Shown: positions 25,880 to 35,267 of the stretch, piece after piece | How positions within the stretch are numbered: the stretch's first letter is position 1 | Layout of the letters: every line of letters starts with the position of its first letter | NCBI RefSeq assembly: GCF_013085465.1 | Contig: NZ_CP049838.1 | Span: 6,634,001 to 6,698,000 of the forward strand | DNA: 64,000 bases | DNA from: Streptomyces asoensis | Lineage (GTDB): Bacteria; Actinomycetota; Actinomycetes; Streptomycetales; Streptomycetaceae | Direction of reading: 5' to 3' | Position numbers and translations under genes: made by a program | The notes under the pieces: generated by a model | The model's database searches: none | What the model saw: only the letters and a program-made list of their open reading frames with translations | Told to the model about the DNA's origin: nothing

Positions 25880-26641
25880 CTACAGCACCTTGGACAGGAA
25901 CGCCTGCGTCCGCTCGTGCTGCGGGTTGGTCAGGACGTCGCGCGGGTTGCCCGACTCCACGACCACTCCGCCGTCCATGAAGACCAGGCTGTCGCCGACC
26001 TCGCGGGCGAAGCCCATCTCGTGGGTGACGACGACCATCGTCATGCCGGACTCGGCCAGGTCGCGCATGACGTCGAGGACGTCACCGACCAGCTCCGGGT
26101 CGAGCGCCGAGGTCGGCTCGTCGAACAGCATCAGCTTCGGGTCCATCGCCAGGGCCCGGGCGATGGCGACGCGCTGCTGCTGGCCGCCGGAGAGCTGCGA
26201 GGGGTAGGTCCCGGCCTTGTCGGCGAGGCCGACGCGGTCCAGAAGCTCCTTCGCACGCTCTTTCGCCTTGGCCTTGCTGATGCCCTTGACCTGCACCGGG
26301 GCCTCGATGACGTTGTCCGCGGCCGTCATGTGCGGGAACAGGTTGAACCGCTGGAACACCATGCCGATGTCCCGGCGCTTCAGCGCGACCTCGCTGTCCT
26401 TGAGCTCGTACAGCTTGTCGCCCTTCTGGCGGTAGCCGACCAGCTCGCCGTCGACGTACAGCCGCCCGGCGTTGATCTTCTCCAGGTGGTTGATGCACCT
26501 GAGGAAGGTCGACTTGCCGGAGCCGGAGGGGCCGATGAGGCAGAACACCTCGCCGTTCTTGACCTCCAGGTCGATGCCCTTGAGGACCTCGACCGCGCCG
26601 AAGGACTTGTGAACGCCCTCGGCCTTCACCATCGCGGTCAT
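25880..26641 (-). CDS. Polar amino-acid ABC transporter ATP-binding protein
   Basis: 253 residues with Walker A GPSGSGKS, signature LSGGQQQR, Walker [10 protein letters not shown] and the H-loop THEMGF; PAAT family (GlnQ/GluA-like). Powers uptake of glutamate, glutamine or another polar amino acid together with the two genes upstream. Its start overlaps the permease stop (ATGA). Confidence 0.95.
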   Translation of the reverse strand: MTAMVKAEGVHKSFGAVEVLKGIDLEVKNGEVFCLIGPSGSGKSTFLRCINHLEKINAGRLYVDGELVGYRQKGDKLYELKDSEVALKRRDIGMVFQRFNLFPHMTAADNVIEAPVQVKGISKAKAKERAKELLDRVGLADKAGTYPSQLSGGQQQRVAIARALAMDPKLMLFDEPTSALDPELVGDVLDVMRDLAESGMTMVVVTHEMGFAREVGDSLVFMDGGVVVESGNPRDVLTNPQHERTQAFLSKVL

Positions 26642-27609
26642 GACGCACTCCTTTCGCGGCCGATCGAGAGCAGGTTCGCCCGGATCTTCTGGAAGACCGT
26701 GGGCGGGAGGCTGCGGCTCGAACCGCGGGCGTAGTACCGCTCCAGGTAGTACTGGAAGACGCTGAAGATGCTGGTCATGACCAGGTACCAGATGGAGGCG
26801 ACGAACAGCAGCTCCATCACGGCGAACGACGAGGAGCCGATCACCGAGGTCGAGCGGAGCAGTTCGTTGTACGTCACCACGTACACCAGCGACGAGGTCT
26901 TCAGCATGTTGATGAACTCGTTGCCGGTCGGCGGCACGATCACCCGCATCGCCTGCGGGATGACGATCCGGCGCAGCGTCTTGGCGTGGCTCATGCCGAG
27001 CGCGTGCGAGGCCTCGGTCTGTCCCTCGTCCACGGCCAGCAGGCCGGCCCGGCAGATCTCCGCCATGTACGCGGCCTCGTTCAGACCGAGTCCGAGCAGG
27101 GCGCACATGAACGGCGTCATGACGTCCGTCATCTCGTCCTTGTAGATCGGACCGAGGTTCAGGACGGGGAAGATCAGCGCGAGGTTGAACCACATCAGCA
27201 GCTGTACATACACCGGGGTGCCGCGGAAGAACCAGATGTACAGCCAGGCGACCGTGCTGGTCACCGGGTTCTTCGACAGCCGCATCACGGCCAGCAGAAC
27301 GCCCAGGACCACGCCCAGCACCATGGACAGGACGCTGATCAGCAGGGTGCGTCCGGCGCCGGCGATGACGGTCGAGTTGAACAGCTGGTCGCCGACGGTG
27401 TCCCACTGGATGTCGCCGTTCGCGAAGGCGTTGACCAGCAGCGCCAGGAGCGCGATGACGATCACGGCGCTGACCCAGCGGCCGTAGTGGCGCACCGGGA
27501 TGGCCTTGATGGCCTCCGGCGGGCCGGAGAACGCCGACTCCTTGGCCACCGGCGGGGTGTCCTCGGGTGGTGCGCCGCCCGCGGAGGACTTGTCGAGCTT
27601 GTCAGTCAT
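26638..27609 (-). CDS. Polar amino-acid ABC transporter permease
   Basis: 323 residues: a hydrophilic N-terminus of about 40 residues, then five or six membrane helices and the HisM/GlnP-type EAA loop [21 protein letters not shown]. Probably a homodimer, as only one permease gene is present. Placed between the ATPase and the binding-protein genes. Confidence 0.94.
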   Translation of the reverse strand: MTDKLDKSSAGGAPPEDTPPVAKESAFSGPPEAIKAIPVRHYGRWVSAVIVIALLALLVNAFANGDIQWDTVGDQLFNSTVIAGAGRTLLISVLSMVLGVVLGVLLAVMRLSKNPVTSTVAWLYIWFFRGTPVYVQLLMWFNLALIFPVLNLGPIYKDEMTDVMTPFMCALLGLGLNEAAYMAEICRAGLLAVDEGQTEASHALGMSHAKTLRRIVIPQAMRVIVPPTGNEFINMLKTSSLVYVVTYNELLRSTSVIGSSSFAVMELLFVASIWYLVMTSIFSVFQYYLERYYARGSSRSLPPTVFQKIRANLLSIGRERSAS

Positions 27610-27648
27610 GGGGACTGCCCTTCGAAGACTTCAAGAGGTGCGGGTGGA

Positions 27649-28611
27649 TCACTTGCCGCCGTTGATCGCGGAGGCCTTGATCGCGCCGCTCTCGGCGCCC
27701 CACTTCTCCAGCACCTTCTGGTAGGAGCCGTCCTTGATGATCGCGTCGACGGCCTCCTTCAGGGCGTCACGCAGCTGGGTGTTCTTCTTGTTGACGACGA
27801 TGCCGAACGGAGCGGCCTCGTACTGCTTGTCGAGGACCTCGAAGGTGTTGCCGTTGCCCGCCTTGCGGGCCATGTCCACGGCCACCGGGTAGTCGTTGAC
27901 GCCGGCCACGGCGCCGCCGGACTTCACGCGGGTCTGGGCCTCGGTGTCGTTCTCGAAGGACTCGATCTTGAGGGCCTTCTTGCCGCCCTCCGTGCACGTC
28001 TTGGACTGCGCCTGGAGGGCCTCTTCGTAGGTGGTGCCCCGCTGCACGGCGACCGTCTGACCACAGAGGTCGTCGATGGTCTTGATGCCCTTGGGGTTGC
28101 CCTTCTGGACGTAGATGGCCGTGCCGGCGGTGAAGTAGTCGACGAAGTCGACACCCGTGCCGAGCTTCTTGCCGCTGTCGTCCAGGCCTTCCTGGCGCTG
28201 CTTGTTGTCCGTGATCGACGACATGGCGACGTCGTAGCGGCCGGTGTTGACCGCGGTGATCAGGGTGTCGAAGCCGCCCGAGGTGAACTGGAAGTCGACG
28301 CCGAGCTGCTTGCCGAGCGCGGCGGCGATGTCGGGGTCGACACCCACGATCTTGCCGCCCTCGACGGACTCCATCGGGGCGTACTCGGCGTTGGTGCCGA
28401 CCTTGATGACACCGGCCTTCTGGATGTCGGCCGGGAGCTTCGAGAAGAGGGGAGCCTTGTCGGAGCCGCTCGACGACTCGGAGGAGCTGCTGCCGCCCTC
28501 GGTCTGGTCGCCGCAGGCGGTGAGCAGCAAGGCGCCCGCGACCGCGAGGGATCCGACCGCTGCCAGGCGGGTGCGCGCGGCGGTCGTGCGTCGGGTGGAG
28601 CTTGCGGTCAT
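27649..28611 (-). CDS. Polar amino-acid ABC transporter substrate-binding lipoprotein
   Basis: 320 residues. Twin-Arg-rich start and lipobox LLTAC with Cys33, then a Ser/Glu-rich tether and an SBP_bac_3 fold (VGTNAEYAPMESVEGGKIVGVDPDI region). First gene of a three-gene operon. The preceding 5' region carries a 16-bp direct repeat (28640-28673). Confidence 0.95.
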   Translation of the reverse strand: MTASSTRRTTAARTRLAAVGSLAVAGALLLTACGDQTEGGSSSSESSSGSDKAPLFSKLPADIQKAGVIKVGTNAEYAPMESVEGGKIVGVDPDIAAALGKQLGVDFQFTSGGFDTLITAVNTGRYDVAMSSITDNKQRQEGLDDSGKKLGTGVDFVDYFTAGTAIYVQKGNPKGIKTIDDLCGQTVAVQRGTTYEEALQAQSKTCTEGGKKALKIESFENDTEAQTRVKSGGAVAGVNDYPVAVDMARKAGNGNTFEVLDKQYEAAPFGIVVNKKNTQLRDALKEAVDAIIKDGSYQKVLEKWGAESGAIKASAINGGK

Positions 28612-28639
28612 GGTGGATTCCTCCGGCGGATGGATGGAG

Positions 28640-28673
28640 ATGCCGATGGGTCGACAAATGCCGATGGGTCGAC
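28640..28673. repeat. Tandem 16-bp direct repeat upstream of the binding-protein gene
   Basis: ATGCCGATGGGTCGAC occurs at 28640-28655 and 28658-28673 (18-bp period), 29 bp before the start codon in the likely 5' untranslated region. Could bind a regulator or influence translation. Confidence 0.75.
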
Positions 28674-29221
28674 GAGAACACACACCTTCGGGTGTCGCGA
28701 CCTCGTGTGATTACGGCATCTTGCCATTCGGACTACGCCATTCAGGGGGCCAGCCATGTCAAAATCGGATAACGGGCGACCCCCGAACCGCATCAGTCCG
28801 GTACATCACGACCGGGCGGAGCCGGACCATCTGCGGGAATCCCCCGTTCCGGCCGAAAGATCTTCGGTTGATCTCATGGTGTGGTCGCTCGGCGTGCGCC
28901 CTGTTCGTCGACTTGAGTCCGTGTCAAGGGTTCTCGGGAGCTTGGCGAGACTTCGCGCATGAGTCATGTCACTCAAGGTGACCTCTGTCCAAGGTCCACA
29001 GAGTGAGCCATGTGACCTTGCACGGAATGGACTCGTCGGCTGTGGTCTCCGTCCGGTAAGAAGGATTTTTACACCCCTCATCCGGGGCTCAGGGCGCGTG
29101 TGCGGCGCGCCCGACGCGCAGGCGCCCGTACGCATCACCTCTGGGGCCAGCGCGATGCCCGCCCACTTCTCAATCAGGAGTGGCCACCCTCAAACCATGC
29201 AGACCTAAGGGGTAAGACACA
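28674..29221. other. Divergent intergenic region between ABC operon and malic enzyme gene
   Basis: 548 bases with no convincing gene; it must contain both divergent promoters. A short dyad CTCTGT/ACAGAG (28983-28988, 28998-29003) and repeated GTGACC words (about 28979 and 29013) are visible. No riboswitch structure was recognised. Confidence 0.6.
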
Positions 29222-30451
29222 GTGGCAGCGGAGATCGTCAATCCTCGCAGCGAGAGCGCCGACCGAACGGGCCAGGAGGGCGGTGCGGAGCCCCTCGACT
29301 CGTTCGACCCGGTGTTCGCGCTGCACCGCGGCGGAAAGATGGCCGTGCAGGCCACCGTCCCGGTTCGCGACAAGGACGACCTGTCCCTCGCCTACACGCC
29401 CGGCGTCGCGCGGGTGTGCACCGCGATCGCGGAGCGTCCGGAGCTGGTGAACGACTACACCTGGAAGTCGTCCGTCGTCGCCGTCGTGACCGACGGCACG
29501 GCCGTGCTCGGGCTCGGGGACATCGGCCCGGAGGCCTCCCTTCCGGTCATGGAAGGCAAGGCGATTCTGTTCAAGCAGTTCGGCGGTGTGGACGCGGTTC
29601 CGATCGCGCTCGCCTGCACGGACGTGGACGAGATCATCGAGACGGTGGTGCGCCTCGCGCCCTCGTTCGGCGGTGTGAACCTGGAGGACATCTCGGCGCC
29701 GCGCTGCTTCGAGATCGAGCGCAGGCTCCAGGACGCGCTCGACATCCCGGTCTTCCACGACGACCAGCACGGCACGGCGATCGTGACGCTGGCGGCGCTG
29801 CGTAACGCCGCGCGGCTGAGCGGCCGGGGCATCGGTGAGCTGCGCGCGGTCATCTCGGGCGCCGGCGCGGCCGGTGTCGCCATCGCCAAGATGCTGGTGG
29901 AGGCCGGCATCGGGGACGTCGCGGTCGCCGACCGCAAGGGCATCGTCTCGGCGGACCGCGAGGACCTCACCGACGTCAAGCGCGAGCTGGCCGGGTTCAC
30001 CAACAAGGCCGGGCTGAGCGGGTCGCTGGAGCAGGCGCTGGCCGGCGCCGACGTCTTCATCGGCGTCTCCGGCGGTACGGTCGCGGAGGAGGCGGTGGCC
30101 TCGATGGCGAAGGGCGCGTTCGTCTTCGCCATGGCCAACCCGACGCCCGAGGTGCATCCGGACGTCGCCCACAAGTACGCGGCCGTCGTCGCGACCGGGC
30201 GGTCGGACTTCCCGAACCAGATCAACAACGTGCTGGCGTTCCCGGGGATCTTCGCGGGGGCGCTCCAGGTGCGGGCGTCGCGGATCACCGAGGGTATGAA
30301 GATCGCGGCGGCCGAGGCGTTGGCGGGGGTCGTCGGTGAGGATCTCGCGGCGGACTACGTGATTCCGTCGCCGTTCGACGAGCGGGTTGCTCCTGCGGTG
30401 ACTGCGGCGGTCGCCGCGGCTGCTCGGGCCGAAGGGGTTGCGCGTCGCTGA
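29222..30451 (+). CDS. NAD(P)-dependent malic enzyme
   Basis: 409 residues. SLAYTPGVA, VTDGTAVLGLGDIGP, FHDDQHGTAIV (metal-binding Asp pair) and the Rossmann GAGAAGVAIAKM are in family order. Oxidatively decarboxylates malate to pyruvate; the S. coelicolor orthologue at this place is NADP-dependent as I recall, supplying NADPH. GTG start with AAGGGG upstream; followed by a classic terminator. Confidence 0.94.
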   Translation: MAAEIVNPRSESADRTGQEGGAEPLDSFDPVFALHRGGKMAVQATVPVRDKDDLSLAYTPGVARVCTAIAERPELVNDYTWKSSVVAVVTDGTAVLGLGDIGPEASLPVMEGKAILFKQFGGVDAVPIALACTDVDEIIETVVRLAPSFGGVNLEDISAPRCFEIERRLQDALDIPVFHDDQHGTAIVTLAALRNAARLSGRGIGELRAVISGAGAAGVAIAKMLVEAGIGDVAVADRKGIVSADREDLTDVKRELAGFTNKAGLSGSLEQALAGADVFIGVSGGTVAEEAVASMAKGAFVFAMANPTPEVHPDVAHKYAAVVATGRSDFPNQINNVLAFPGIFAGALQVRASRITEGMKIAAAEALAGVVGEDLAADYVIPSPFDERVAPAVTAAVAAAARAEGVARR

Positions 30452-30463
30452 CATGTGCGTGGG

Positions 30464-30498
30464 TGGCCCCGTCGGTTTCGGCGGGGCCATCTTTTTTT
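30464..30498 (+). terminator. Intrinsic terminator of the malic enzyme gene
   Basis: TGGCCCCG (30464-30471) and CGGGGCCA (30482-30489) form a stem followed at once by TCTTTTTTT, one of the few true T-run terminators here. Confidence 0.95.
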
Positions 30499-30765
30499 GC
30501 CCACCCACCCGCCCGATCGGGTGATGACGAGGGCGCCGTCCCCGGGGGCTGCCGCCCCGCACCCCCGCTTCGGCCCTGAACGGGCCTCGTCCTCAAACGC
30601 CGGACGGGCTGGAAGTACCTGACCGGTGCTTGAGCGGCGCCGTCCGGGCGGGCCGGAAGTCCCTGACCGTGCCCGATCTGGGCCGTGGGGCGGGATGCGC
30701 AAGAGGGTATGTCTCACAGTGTCGTCCGGTTTCGCTTGGCGCCGGCGGACCCTATCGTCGGCTGC

Positions 30766-31731
30766 ATGTTCGCCGTCTACGCCGCCCGAATCGACCGCGA
30801 CCAGCCGCTTTCCGGCCTGGAGTTGGGGGAGCGCCCCGCCCCCGAGGCCCGGCAGGGCTGGAGCACCGTCCATGTCAGGGCCGCCTCCCTCAACCATCAC
30901 GATCTCTGGTCGCTCCGGGGCGTCGGACTCCCCGAGGGCCGGCTGCCGATGATCCTCGGCTGCGACGCCGCCGGGGTCGACGAGGACGGCAACGAGGTCG
31001 TCCTGCACTCCGTCATCGGCCAGACCGGGCACGGCGTCGGGCCCGACGAGCCTCGTTCCATCCTCACCGAGAGGTACCAGGGCACCTTCGCCGAGCAGGT
31101 CTCCGTGCCGACCTGGAACATCCTGCCGAAGCCCAAGGAGCTCTCCTTCGAGGAGGCCGCCTGTCTGCCCACGGCCTGGCTGACGGCGTACCGCATGCTC
31201 TTCACCAACGCGGGTGTACGGCCCGGTGACTCCGTCCTCGTCCAGGGCGCCGGCGGCGGTGTCGCCACGGCGGCCATCGTGCTGGGCCGGGCGGCCGGAC
31301 TGCGGGTCTTCGCCACCAGCAGGGACGAGGCCAAGCGGAAGCGGGCCCTGGAGCTCGGTGCCGTCGAGGCGGTGGAGCCCGGTGCGCGGCTGCCGCAGCG
31401 GGTGGACGCCGTCATCGAGACCGTCGGCGCGGCCACCTGGTCGCACTCGGTGAAGTCCCTGCGGCCCGGCGGCACGCTCGTCATTTCCGGCGCCACCAGC
31501 GGTGACGCGCCCTCGCACGCCGAGCTGACCCGGATCTTCTTCCTGGAGCTGAAGGTCGTCGGCTCCACCATGGGCACCAAGGACGAACTGGAGGACCTGC
31601 TCTCCTTCTGTGCCGCCACCGGCGTCCGCCCCGTCATCGACGAGGTGCTGCCGCTCGACCGGGCCCGCGAGGGCTTCGAACGGCTCGCGTCCGGCGACCA
31701 GTTCGGCAAGATCGTGCTCACCAACGGCTGA
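30766..31731 (+). CDS. Zinc-binding-dehydrogenase (MDR) family oxidoreductase
   Basis: 321 residues. N-terminal GroES-like domain, then a Rossmann domain with VLVQGAGGGVATAAI. The catalytic-zinc ligands of alcohol dehydrogenases are not conserved, so it is closer to quinone-oxidoreductase-like reductases. ATG at 30766 gives the family start; the upstream extension has no support. Confidence 0.87.
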   Translation: MFAVYAARIDRDQPLSGLELGERPAPEARQGWSTVHVRAASLNHHDLWSLRGVGLPEGRLPMILGCDAAGVDEDGNEVVLHSVIGQTGHGVGPDEPRSILTERYQGTFAEQVSVPTWNILPKPKELSFEEAACLPTAWLTAYRMLFTNAGVRPGDSVLVQGAGGGVATAAIVLGRAAGLRVFATSRDEAKRKRALELGAVEAVEPGARLPQRVDAVIETVGAATWSHSVKSLRPGGTLVISGATSGDAPSHAELTRIFFLELKVVGSTMGTKDELEDLLSFCAATGVRPVIDEVLPLDRAREGFERLASGDQFGKIVLTNG

Positions 31732-31830
31732 GTCCTCGCCGCGGCCGAGTCTCGCGCTACGGCTGTCGGGCGGGCGCTACCGCTGTCAGGCGGGTCCGGG
31801 GTTCCGGGCCCGCCTTCCGCGTGTCGTTCA

Positions 31831-31875
31831 TGTCAACCATGGTTGACATGACTTACGTGTCAACGTAAGTTGACG
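31831..31875 (+). promoter_or_regulatory. Double operator overlapping the promoter of the HTH/Clp-N pair
   Basis: Two copies of TGTCAAC-N4-GTTGACR lie at 31831-31848 and 31858-31875, 27 bp apart. TTGACA of the first (31843-31848) makes a -35 and TAAGTT of the second (31866-31871) a -10 with 17-bp spacing. Transcription would then start at the ATG at 31878, giving a leaderless mRNA. A regulator bound here would cover both promoter elements. Confidence 0.75.
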
Positions 31876-31877
31876 TC

Positions 31878-32087
31878 ATGACCGAAGCAACGGATCTCGC
31901 CGAGCGCGCAGGAGACCGCGATCCACGGGTCGGGCTGCGCGCCGTCGCCGCACTGCGCCGGCTGCTGGAGCAGTTGGAGGCGGTGCAGGTGCGCAGTGCG
32001 CGCAACCAGGGCTGGTCGTGGCAGGAGATCGCCGCGGAGCTCGGAGTCAGCAGGCAGGCCGTGCACAAGAAGTACGGGAGGCATTGA
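31878..32087 (+). CDS. Small HTH regulator
   Basis: 69 residues. The C-terminal half is a helix-turn-helix (WSWQEIAAELGVSRQAVHKKYGR). No ribosome-binding site, as the second operator ends two bases before the ATG; leaderless translation is likely. Coupled by TGATG to a Clp-N-domain gene, a pair repeated in Streptomyces genomes. Probably the autorepressor that binds the double operator. Confidence 0.88.
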   Translation: MTEATDLAERAGDRDPRVGLRAVAALRRLLEQLEAVQVRSARNQGWSWQEIAAELGVSRQAVHKKYGRH

Positions 32088-32686
32088 TGTTCGAGCGGTT
32101 CACGAAGGACGCCCGTGCCGTGGTCGAGGGCGCGGTGGGACACGCCGAGCGGGAGGGGGCGTCGCGGGTCGAGGAGACACACGTACTGCTGTCCCTGCTC
32201 GACCGTGAGGGCAGCCGTGGTTCCTTCGCGCTGGCCTCGCTCGGTCTGCCGCCCGGTGGGCGGGTGGGGCTGGTGCGGGACCTGGACGAGACGCGTCGCC
32301 GCGGCGGACTCTCCCGGGCCGACGCGGACGCCCTGTCCGGGCTGGGCATCGACCTGTCGGAGATCGTGTCCCGGGTCGAGGAGACACACGGCGAAGGAGC
32401 ACTGGCCGCCGCCGGCCGGGGCAGCCTCTTCGGCGGGCGGTCCGGGCGGCGGATGTTCAGCCGCGGCGCCAAGGACCTGCTCACCGGCACCCTGCGCGTC
32501 GCCGTCGCCCGGGGCGAACGGCACATCGGCGACGAGCATCTGCTGCTCGCCCTCACCACCCGCCGTGGCGTCCCCTCGGAGATCCTCGCCGACCACGGCG
32601 TCACCCACGCGTCCCTCGCCCGGGTGCTGTACGGCGACAGCCGAGGAGGCGAGCCCGGGACCGCGACCGAGGCCAAGGCAGGCTGA
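32087..32686 (+). CDS. Clp N-terminal-domain protein
   Basis: 199 residues with two Clp_N repeats (about 1-75, MFERFTKDARAVVEGAV and HVLLSLL; and about 125-185, DLLTGTLRVAVARGERHIGDEHLLLAL) and no AAA+ ATPase domain. Such stand-alone Clp_N proteins may act as adaptors or substrate decoys for ClpC/ClpA; the role is not known. Start overlaps the HTH gene stop by one base. Confidence 0.88.
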   Translation: MFERFTKDARAVVEGAVGHAEREGASRVEETHVLLSLLDREGSRGSFALASLGLPPGGRVGLVRDLDETRRRGGLSRADADALSGLGIDLSEIVSRVEETHGEGALAAAGRGSLFGGRSGRRMFSRGAKDLLTGTLRVAVARGERHIGDEHLLLALTTRRGVPSEILADHGVTHASLARVLYGDSRGGEPGTATEAKAG

Positions 32687-32764
32687 GCGGGCCTGCCGGT
32701 CGGCCGATCCGCCGGTCCGTCTGCCGGTCCGTCTGACTGACTGTCTGCCAGCTCGGCCGGGGCG

Positions 32765-33913
32765 TCAGGGTTTCGGCGCTCGCAGGATCACCCCGATGTG
32801 TGCCGCCGCCGTGGACAGGTGGCGGCGCGCCTCGCGGAGTTGGTCGCCGGTGACGCCGTGGTCGCGGGCCGCGTCACGGATGTCGTCCCGGAAGCGGTCG
32901 AGCAGGCGGTCCAGATCGCGGGCCGGGTCGCCACCGGTGTCCTCGTGGGCCCAGGCCGGTTCGTACTCGGCGGGGAAGTCCTCCGGGGTGCGGGAGTATT
33001 CGGCGGTGCGGGATTCCTCCGAGGTGGGGGGCTCCTCCGCGGTGGGGGGCTCCTCGGTGCGGCCTTTCTCCGCGGTGCGCGAGTCCTCCGGACGCGTGGT
33101 CGTCGTCGAGCCCGTCGTCGTCGAGCCCGTCGTGCCGGCGCGGCCGAAGCCGAAGTCCCTGCCGTACTCCCTGCCGAAGTCCCCGAACTCCTTGGCGAGT
33201 TCCGTCAGGCCCTCGCGGACGCCGGTCGGCCAGTCGCCCCGGGTGAAGTGGTCCTGGACCTGTTCCTGGACCCGGCGGGCGATGCGCTGCACCTCTTCCT
33301 GGGCCTGGGTACGGGCCCGCTCCTGCGCCTCCTTGGCCTGGCGGCGGGCCCGCTGGGCCTCCTCGCGGGCGCGGCGGCTCTCGTCCTTGGCCCGGCGCGC
33401 CTGCTCCTTCCACTCCTGCTTGACGCGGCGCATCTCCTCCTTGGCGGCGTGCCACGACTCCTTGTCGCCGTACTCCCCGTACCCACCCTGTTCGCCGTGC
33501 TCCGTGGAGCCCGCCCCGGCGCCCTGCCGGGCCTCGGTGGCCGCCGCCCGCATCTCGCGCCGCAGATCGCCGGCCGCGCCGCGTACGTCGGCCCGGATCT
33601 CGGCGGCCAGCTCGGCGACCGACTCGCGGATCTCCAGCTCCAGGTCGACCAGTTCGCCGCTGCGGTCCGCCAGTTCGGCCCGGCCCGCGTCGGTGATGGC
33701 GTAGACCTTGCGGCCGCCCTCGGTGGTGTGGGTGACCAGCCCCTCGGCCTCCAGCTTGGCCAGCCGGGGGTAGACCGTGCCCGCCGACGGCGCGTAGAGC
33801 CCCTGGAAGCGTTCTTCGAGGAGGCGGATCACCTCGTAGCCGTGGCGCGGCGCTTCGTCCAGCAGCTTCAGCAGATAGAGACGGAGACGGCCGTGGGCGA
33901 AGACGGGAGGCAT
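32765..33913 (-). CDS. PadR-family regulator with long charged C-terminal extension
   Basis: 382 residues. PadR winged helix at about 8-90 (LYLLKLLDEAPRHGYEVIRLLEERFQGLYAPSAGTVYPRL), then a region of about 120 residues rich in Arg, Glu, Ala and Gln predicted as coiled coil, then a Thr/Glu-rich spacer and a short conserved end. Most PadR proteins stop at about 180 residues, so the extension is unusual. Its ATG lies one base after the DUF4097 stop, same transcript. Confidence 0.87.
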   Translation of the reverse strand: MPPVFAHGRLRLYLLKLLDEAPRHGYEVIRLLEERFQGLYAPSAGTVYPRLAKLEAEGLVTHTTEGGRKVYAITDAGRAELADRSGELVDLELEIRESVAELAAEIRADVRGAAGDLRREMRAAATEARQGAGAGSTEHGEQGGYGEYGDKESWHAAKEEMRRVKQEWKEQARRAKDESRRAREEAQRARRQAKEAQERARTQAQEEVQRIARRVQEQVQDHFTRGDWPTGVREGLTELAKEFGDFGREYGRDFGFGRAGTTGSTTTGSTTTTRPEDSRTAEKGRTEEPPTAEEPPTSEESRTAEYSRTPEDFPAEYEPAWAHEDTGGDPARDLDRLLDRFRDDIRDAARDHGVTGDQLREARRHLSTAAAHIGVILRAPKP

Positions 33914-33914
33914 G

Positions 33915-34910
33915 TCAGAGCACCTTCTTGTCGGTCGTGCTGTCGGCCGGGTCGCCGGAGGAGCTCTCGCCGCCCGGGCCGGAAACGGCATTGTCCCCCG
34001 AGTCGACGGGCCGGCCTGAGCGCGCTTCACCCTCCGGACCGGCCGCCGGTTTCGCCTCTCGCTCGTCGTGCCACGCGTCGTCCGGTATGTCATCCGGCGC
34101 GTCTTCCGTCGGGGGCCTCCGCAGCAGGGCGATCGAGCCGGAGATCGTCGTCGCCTTCAAGCTGCCGTTGCCCGCGCCCAGGCGGCCGGTGATGCGCTTG
34201 GCGCCCCACTGGCCGCTGACCCGGAGATCCTCGAAGGCGTTGGAGACCGAGCCGCTCGCGGTGTTCGCCTCCACCCGCGCGTCCGCCGGATGGGGCAGCC
34301 GGATGGCGATCTCGCCCGAGACGCTGGTCAGGTCGATGGTCGTGGGGCGGCTGGTCGGATCGAGGTCGACGATCATCGACCCGCTCACGGAGTCGGCCTT
34401 CACGGAGGAGCCCGCCTCGACCACGGTCAGGTCGCCGGACACGGAGTTGAAGTGCAGGTCGCCGGTGAGGGCCTGGGCCTCCACGCTCCCGGAGACGGTG
34501 TCGGTGCGCACCGGGCCCGCGAGCCCCACCAGGGTCGTGTCCCCGTTGACCCCCTTCACCTCGGCTCGGCCTTCGATGCCGGAGACCACTGCCCCGGCGC
34601 TGACCACCCCCACCTCCACGCGGGTGCCGGCCGGCACGGCCAGCGAGACCACGGCGCTGCGCCGCCAGCCCTTGCGGTCGAGCCACTTGAGGAAGCCCTT
34701 CCAGGGCAGGTCCTCGTACGCCACCGTCAGGTTCCCGTCGCGATGGCTCACCACCAGGGGTGGTCCCTCGATCCGTGAGATCTCCAGGCGGGCGGGACCC
34801 TCGTCGGTGCCCACGATGTTCACGGTGCCGTCGACGATGCGCACGCGCAGTTCGCTCACGGGCTCGTCGAAAGAGAGCTTCCTCGGCTCGGCGACGGACC
34901 ACTCGGACAT
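33915..34910 (-). CDS. DUF4097 beta-helix-like protein
   Basis: 331 residues. Repeating short beta-strand units with DSVSGSV, SVSGDLTV and TVSGS motifs (about 110-260) match the DUF4097 putative adhesin fold; no signal peptide. The C-terminal 70 residues are charged and low-complexity. Starts a two-gene operon with the PadR regulator, a frequent pair, suggesting that both act in cell-envelope stress response, though this is unproven. Confidence 0.88.
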   Translation of the reverse strand: MSEWSVAEPRKLSFDEPVSELRVRIVDGTVNIVGTDEGPARLEISRIEGPPLVVSHRDGNLTVAYEDLPWKGFLKWLDRKGWRRSAVVSLAVPAGTRVEVGVVSAGAVVSGIEGRAEVKGVNGDTTLVGLAGPVRTDTVSGSVEAQALTGDLHFNSVSGDLTVVEAGSSVKADSVSGSMIVDLDPTSRPTTIDLTSVSGEIAIRLPHPADARVEANTASGSVSNAFEDLRVSGQWGAKRITGRLGAGNGSLKATTISGSIALLRRPPTEDAPDDIPDDAWHDEREAKPAAGPEGEARSGRPVDSGDNAVSGPGGESSSGDPADSTTDKKVL

Positions 34911-34946
34911 GGTGCGGACCTCCTCCACGCGGCGACACGACACGCC

Positions 34947-34980
34947 ATATCGCGTCTCACGTAAAACACGATATATCGCG
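34947..34980. promoter_or_regulatory. Probable PadR operator upstream of the DUF4097-padR operon
   Basis: ATATCGCG occurs at 34947-34954 and 34973-34980 (26 bp apart), and the palindrome CGATATATCG is at 34969-34978. AT-rich words like these are rare in this DNA, and the place, 37-70 bp before the first start codon, suits an autoregulatory site. Confidence 0.55.
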
Positions 34981-35031
34981 GACGATGAAAGTCAAGACAC
35001 CCGTTCCGGTGACCACTTCGGCGCACGCAAA

Positions 35032-35054
35032 AGGGGCGCCCCCAGGGCGCCCCT
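35032..35054 (-). terminator. Terminator of the DUF6104 gene
   Basis: AGGGGCGCC (35032-35040) and GGCGCCCCT (35046-35054) are perfect arms; on the minus strand TTTT follows at once. Confidence 0.85.
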
Positions 35055-35087
35055 CCACGTGAACCGCTGCGAACCGCCGCGAACGGC

Positions 35088-35267
35088 CTACTCGTCGTCC
35101 TCGTCGTCCAGCCGTGCCAGCCAGGTCGCCAGCCGCTCCACCGGCACCTCGAAGTCCGGATTCAGGTCGACGAACGTCCGCAGCTGCTCGGCGAGCCACT
35201 CGAAGGTGACCTCCTCCTCGCCGCGCCGCTTCTCGAGTTCCTCGATTCCGCGATCGGTGAAGTACAT
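35088..35267 (-). CDS. Small acidic protein (DUF6104)
   Basis: 59 residues, MYFTDRGIEELEKRRGEEE at the start and an acidic LDDEDDE tail. It is widespread and near-identical in Streptomyces, known only as DUF6104. Single gene with its own terminator. Function unknown. Confidence 0.85.
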   Translation of the reverse strand: MYFTDRGIEELEKRRGEEEVTFEWLAEQLRTFVDLNPDFEVPVERLATWLARLDDEDDE

